A stretch of DNA of 64,000 bases, from NCBI GenBank assembly GCA_947507875.1, contig CANNQP010000001.1, forward strand, positions 124,001 to 188,000. The letters are read 5' to 3'. The position numbers and the translations under genes were made by a program. How positions within the stretch are numbered: the first letter of the stretch is position 1; every line of letters begins with the position of its first letter. Under the pieces are notes generated by a model. The model worked only from the letters and a program-made list of their open reading frames with translations. It was not told the origin of the DNA and ran no database searches. Below, one piece after another: positions 60,497 through 64,000 of the stretch. The stretch is from Verrucomicrobiaceae bacterium (GTDB lineage Bacteria; Verrucomicrobiota; Verrucomicrobiia; Verrucomicrobiales; Verrucomicrobiaceae).

Positions 60497-63382
60497 TTAT
60501 AGTGTACCTAGGAGCTGCTGCCCCTCTTTCATCTCTGGAAACAGCTGAAGGTCCTGACGTTTTGTCATTTCGACAAGCGTGAGCTTGGCTGCTTCACGAT
60601 CTGAATTGGGCCGATCAGGTAGTTCTAATGGGCGATTCAATTTCAAAAATGCCTTAGCGCAGTGTAGATAAGCCTTAGCCAAGATTGGTTTCCATTTTTG
60701 ATGAGCGATAATGACACGTTGATAGAATGAAATAGCTTCACCGACTTTACCTTGTTCCATTAACATCTCACCTTGGATAAAGAGTGCCTCAGCATGGGCT
60801 TCGCCGCGCCATTCCTTGGTGTTTAGGACATTTTCATAAATCTTTTTGGCGTCATCATACTTTTTCAGTTTGTACAGTGACTTGGCCTCGCCGCGCGTCG
60901 CATCCAGCAAACGAGAACTACCAGCGTAATCAACCATCGCTTTTCTGAAGAGTTCGAGAGACTTTTCAAATTCTCCTTTTTCGAAGGCAATCTCCGCAAG
61001 CCCGACTGCAGCACCATCGGCATACTCCGTTTCTTTGAAGAAGGTATTTAAACGGTTGTAACAGGCTGTGGCCTTATCCATATCGCCTTTCTTCCGAGCA
61101 TTATCCCCTACGGTTGCTAGCAGCATAGGACTTAAATCATCAGGCTTAGCGACTTCGATGATAATCGTGAAGAGCTTCTCCGCCTTTTCGGGTTCACGCA
61201 TGGTCTTGGCGAGCCAAGCTTTAGCAAACAAAATACGCATTTGCGCTGTTCCATTCATGGCAGCTTCAGGAGGAGTCAGCAAGGTTTCGAGCTTTTTCTC
61301 CACCTCTTCGAAAGTGACGACAGGAGCGACTACTACAGCTGAGGTTCCCGTAGCTGGGGGAGTACTCGCATTTGCTGCAGGAGCTGCCTTTGCTGCTCTC
61401 TTTTTGGGAGCCATCAGAGACACTAACTGCTGAATCAACCCTTCCACCTGTTCGTTGGCAGGATTTGGTATCTTGGGTTTGATGGCTTTGGACAAAAGCT
61501 CCATTGCTTCGTCCTTTTTATCCTCTTTAACTCTAGCGCGTGAGATCCAAAGCACGGCTTTCAACTCTTGCTCTTCATTATCTTTGTGTGTTTTGAGATA
61601 TTTCTCCCACATATCACCAATCTCTTTCCACTTATTCATTGAGGCATAGAGATCGGTTGCCTGATCCATGGCGTAGGACAACACATCATCTGATTTTGCT
61701 TTATCGACGGCTTGAGCAAAATTTGTCAGGGCTTTTTCATAATCCTGCTTTTGATTGTAGCCGTCACCAAGCAAAGCATAAACTTGACCGATGTTTTGGT
61801 CATTCGGCGCATCTTTGACGATTTCCTCCAAATCTTCCATTGCATCGTCTGTCTCACGAGCTTGGAACTTCATGAAAGCCAAGCGGTAGCGCGCATCAAT
61901 AATGTATTGCCCCTTCGGATTCTGCTTGATGTAGTTTTTCAGCGCTTTGGTCGTATTGATGGAATCGTTCTGATAGAAATAACTCAATGCGACACGGTAC
62001 AAAGCGTCATCGCCATAAGCTGAATTGGGGAACTCGTTGACCAACAACTCAAAGGTTTGGCGAGCATCATCAAAACGCTGCATCTCAAACAGCACGTTTC
62101 CACGAAGGAACCTAAGTCTCTCCTTTTCGGCTTTTGGGAAACCTTCCGCTTTGTCGAAAGCCTTAACAGCCTCTTCCAATTGACCATTTTCGTAGGCGAG
62201 CATGCCAAACATTTCTGAAACGGTTCCGAGATCGGCACCGTCCGGGAACTCAGAAATGTATTTTTCACATAGTTTACGAGCTGCATTGACGCGCTTGAGC
62301 TGAGCGTTGGCGATAATCATGCCAAACATGCAGCGATCGCGTTGTTGAAAGTCTTTGTAGTCCTCAACGATCGTTTCGAAGGCCAACATAGACTCCCAAA
62401 GCCGTCCCATCTCAAAATAACAGCGGCCCAAGCGGTAGTAGAGCGAGGCATCGTAGTCTGTTCTCTTCTCGATTTCCTCCAAGAGGCTGTTGTTCGTCTT
62501 GAGTTTTTCCTCCAGCTCCTCCTTTGTCCCGCGAATCAGGCCTTTGCCGGGGTTTTTTAAACTCTCCTCAATTTTAGCAATCAACTCCTTCTGCAACCTG
62601 CTGATCTCGCTCTTGCGTCGAACAAGCTGGTAAGCACCTAGGGCTTCGCGAAAACTCTTCTTCTCCAACATCTGGTCACCCAGCTTAAGATAAATGTTGT
62701 TCATTTGTGCAACATTATCTCCTCCTGTAGCAAAGCCCTTGACCTGCTCCATTAACTGACCGGCTTTATCGAGTTCGCCTTTGGCTACGTAGAGATCTGC
62801 AGCCATCATTGCAGCCTGAATTCCCTCTGCGCTTCGAGTGCCATCTGTGAGAACGGATGTCAAAATGGCGAGTGCATCATCCATTTTGTTTTGTTTTTTC
62901 AGTGCCTCGGCAACGAACAAACCAGCCTCTGCCTTCATCGCAGGAGCGCTGGATACGAGAGCCTTCAATATTTCAATCCCCTTGTCCAAATCACCTTTGT
63001 TGATGTAGCTGCGACCTAGCGCCATCTTCACCGGATTGATGTACTCACCATCCGCGAAATTGGTCTGATAAGCCTCCAGGGACGCTATTGCATTTGGGTA
63101 ATCGTTAAGATTAAAGTATGAAGCCCCTTTCACAAAGAGCACTTGGGGGAAAGGCTTGTTGTTTAGCTTTTTTTCGACTTCAGAAATTTTGGATAGCGCA
63201 TCTTGGTAGTTAGCTTCTTGAAAAGAAGCCAAAGCGGCATTCATCAGGGCTTCAGTCTCTTGCTGAATGTTCAAGGCTCCAGACGGCGCGGCAGGTGTCG
63301 GCGCAGGAGCCTGCCCCCAAAGCTGCATAGAGCTAAAGGTCAGCATCAAAGCTAGATGATGAAAGGAACGCGGAACAGACAT
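60497..63382 (-). CDS. Large secreted TPR protein of the ExbB/ExbD operon
   Basis: A 961-aa exported protein with a signal peptide (residues 1-24) followed by a Pro-Ala spacer. Almost all of the rest is tetratricopeptide repeats, with at least 15 recognisable helix pairs such as YYRLGRCYFEMGRLWES and ALYRVALSYFYQND. A low-complexity KKRAAKAAPAANAST-type linker near residues 660-700 splits the array. It is the first gene of the operon and very likely a periplasmic or outer-membrane scaffold that the ExbB/ExbD motor acts on. TonB is not encoded here. Confidence 0.88.
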   Translation of the reverse strand: MSVPRSFHHLALMLTFSSMQLWGQAPAPTPAAPSGALNIQQETEALMNAALASFQEANYQDALSKISEVEKKLNNKPFPQVLFVKGASYFNLNDYPNAIASLEAYQTNFADGEYINPVKMALGRSYINKGDLDKGIEILKALVSSAPAMKAEAGLFVAEALKKQNKMDDALAILTSVLTDGTRSAEGIQAAMMAADLYVAKGELDKAGQLMEQVKGFATGGDNVAQMNNIYLKLGDQMLEKKSFREALGAYQLVRRKSEISRLQKELIAKIEESLKNPGKGLIRGTKEELEEKLKTNNSLLEEIEKRTDYDASLYYRLGRCYFEMGRLWESMLAFETIVEDYKDFQQRDRCMFGMIIANAQLKRVNAARKLCEKYISEFPDGADLGTVSEMFGMLAYENGQLEEAVKAFDKAEGFPKAEKERLRFLRGNVLFEMQRFDDARQTFELLVNEFPNSAYGDDALYRVALSYFYQNDSINTTKALKNYIKQNPKGQYIIDARYRLAFMKFQARETDDAMEDLEEIVKDAPNDQNIGQVYALLGDGYNQKQDYEKALTNFAQAVDKAKSDDVLSYAMDQATDLYASMNKWKEIGDMWEKYLKTHKDNEEQELKAVLWISRARVKEDKKDEAMELLSKAIKPKIPNPANEQVEGLIQQLVSLMAPKKRAAKAAPAANASTPPATGTSAVVVAPVVTFEEVEKKLETLLTPPEAAMNGTAQMRILFAKAWLAKTMREPEKAEKLFTIIIEVAKPDDLSPMLLATVGDNARKKGDMDKATACYNRLNTFFKETEYADGAAVGLAEIAFEKGEFEKSLELFRKAMVDYAGSSRLLDATRGEAKSLYKLKKYDDAKKIYENVLNTKEWRGEAHAEALFIQGEMLMEQGKVGEAISFYQRVIIAHQKWKPILAKAYLHCAKAFLKLNRPLELPDRPNSDREAAKLTLVEMTKRQDLQLFPEMKEGQQLLGTL

Positions 63383-63575
63383 GGGGAAAGCAGCAGAAGA
63401 CTGGAATTAACGTTATTTGAACTGGGTCATTGAAATGAAGGAACAAAAATTATTCCTCACAATCAACAACCAGGCAGAAACAGAACGGCTAATTTTTTCG
63501 GAAATGAGGGCGTGAGGCTAGCAGGCAGCATGTTTTTGTCACCAAAGAATCGCTTCTGAAAAAGAAATCTCGCCA

Positions 63576-63941
63576 TCATTTCATTCGGCATAGCGATTCG
63601 AGCCATCTCGTTTCGTTGAAACCTAAGAGATGGATGTCTTTTTCTGCGTCAATCAAGAAGGGGCGCTTCACCAAATGACCATGGCTGGCCAGAAGCGCTA
63701 ATCTCTCCTGTAAAGCCATATGGGGCAACTTTGACTTCAAATCCAAACGGCGATATTCCTGACCTGAACGATTGAATAGAAGTCGATCATCCCCGCCTGT
63801 AGCCTTCAACATAGAATTCAATTCTTCTACAGAAGGTGGTGTTTCTCGTATAGCTCTCATCTCGAACTGGACATCATGAGAACGAAGCCATTGCAGAGCC
63901 GCTCTACATGTCGAACATCCATCGTAAATAAATAAGGTCAT
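63576..63941 (-). CDS. ArsC/Spx/MgsR-like thioredoxin-fold protein
   Basis: A 121-aa protein of the ArsC/Spx group. The N-terminal motif YDGCSTCRAALQWL has cysteines 9 and 12 (CxxC), which differs from ArsC enzymes with a single catalytic Cys and is closer to Spx/MgsR. It then has RETPPSVEEL and LVKRPFLID (the KRPF/xID segment with an Arg-like site). It could be a reductase or a redox-responsive transcription factor. It stands alone, 190 bases upstream of the large TPR gene on the same strand; I see no feature in that gap. Confidence 0.88.
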   Translation of the reverse strand: MTLFIYDGCSTCRAALQWLRSHDVQFEMRAIRETPPSVEELNSMLKATGGDDRLLFNRSGQEYRRLDLKSKLPHMALQERLALLASHGHLVKRPFLIDAEKDIHLLGFNETRWLESLCRMK

Positions 63942-64000
63942 CGAAGGTTGAAACCACTTCTAGAGCTTGCATTCAAGCCTTGAAAAACATTCAGGCGAAA

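Overview
The window looks like a chromosomal segment of a Verrucomicrobiota bacterium, probably order Verrucomicrobiales. This is inferred from gene content, not from a marker-gene comparison. The signs are three secreted DUF1501 proteins, two DUF1549/DUF1553 (planctomycete-type cytochrome) proteins, a DUF1080/dehydrogenase/cytochrome c fusion, a GxxExxY protein, a DUF6807 (PmoA-like) protein and an N-terminally extended ribosomal protein S11. Most genes are housekeeping genes in short co-directional runs. Start codons rarely have a recognisable Shine-Dalgarno sequence. I see no tRNA, rRNA, CRISPR array, transposase or prophage.

Layout. 0-8 kb: the end of rdgB, then a minus-strand run reading manA, an MFS permease, a DUF6807 protein, a palindromic repeat, a GxxExxY gene, a second copy of the repeat, and a 1308-aa secreted multidomain protein ending in an azurin-like copper domain. 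8-15 kb: an Rrf2 regulator, recN, molybdopterin genes moaC and mogA, a DUF5069 protein, a squalene/phytoene synthase gene, aat, a six-copy tandem repeat, a Jag/KH-R3H gene and coaD. 15-36 kb: large secreted oxidative or degradative proteins (DUF1553, DUF1080-dehydrogenase-cytochrome c, DUF1501, sulfatase), with a pyruvate dehydrogenase E2 gene coupled to a prenyltransferase-like gene, gltX and ppc between them. 36-44.5 kb: an Lhr-type helicase, an MsbA-like ABC exporter, dapA, a HAD phosphatase, DUF2851, a 3D-domain lipoprotein and nth. 44.6-53 kb: rpmJ-rpsM-rpsK-rpsD with a strong terminator and a structured leader, thrC, a GT4 glycogen synthase, rsgA, argF, a YjbR gene and a YebC gene. 53-64 kb: a secreted Gfo/Idh/MocA protein, a DUF1501 protein, an M50 protease, a MoxR ATPase, a five-gene TPR-TPR-TolQ/ExbB-ExbD-ExbD operon with a clear terminator, and an ArsC/Spx-like protein.

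The most unusual signal is a set of small palindromic sequences in and next to genes. Two related units of about 110 bp, with 29-bp inverted arms, bracket the GxxExxY gene, and one of them supplies the start codon and signal peptide of the 1308-aa protein. Other palindromes sit in frame inside the 1308-aa and 1154-aa secreted dehydrogenase-like proteins; one is exactly 69 bp (23 codons). Second-tier signals are a leader before rpmJ with two mutually exclusive pairings, the 41-42-bp tandem array, and the TonB-less TPR/TolQ/ExbD operon.
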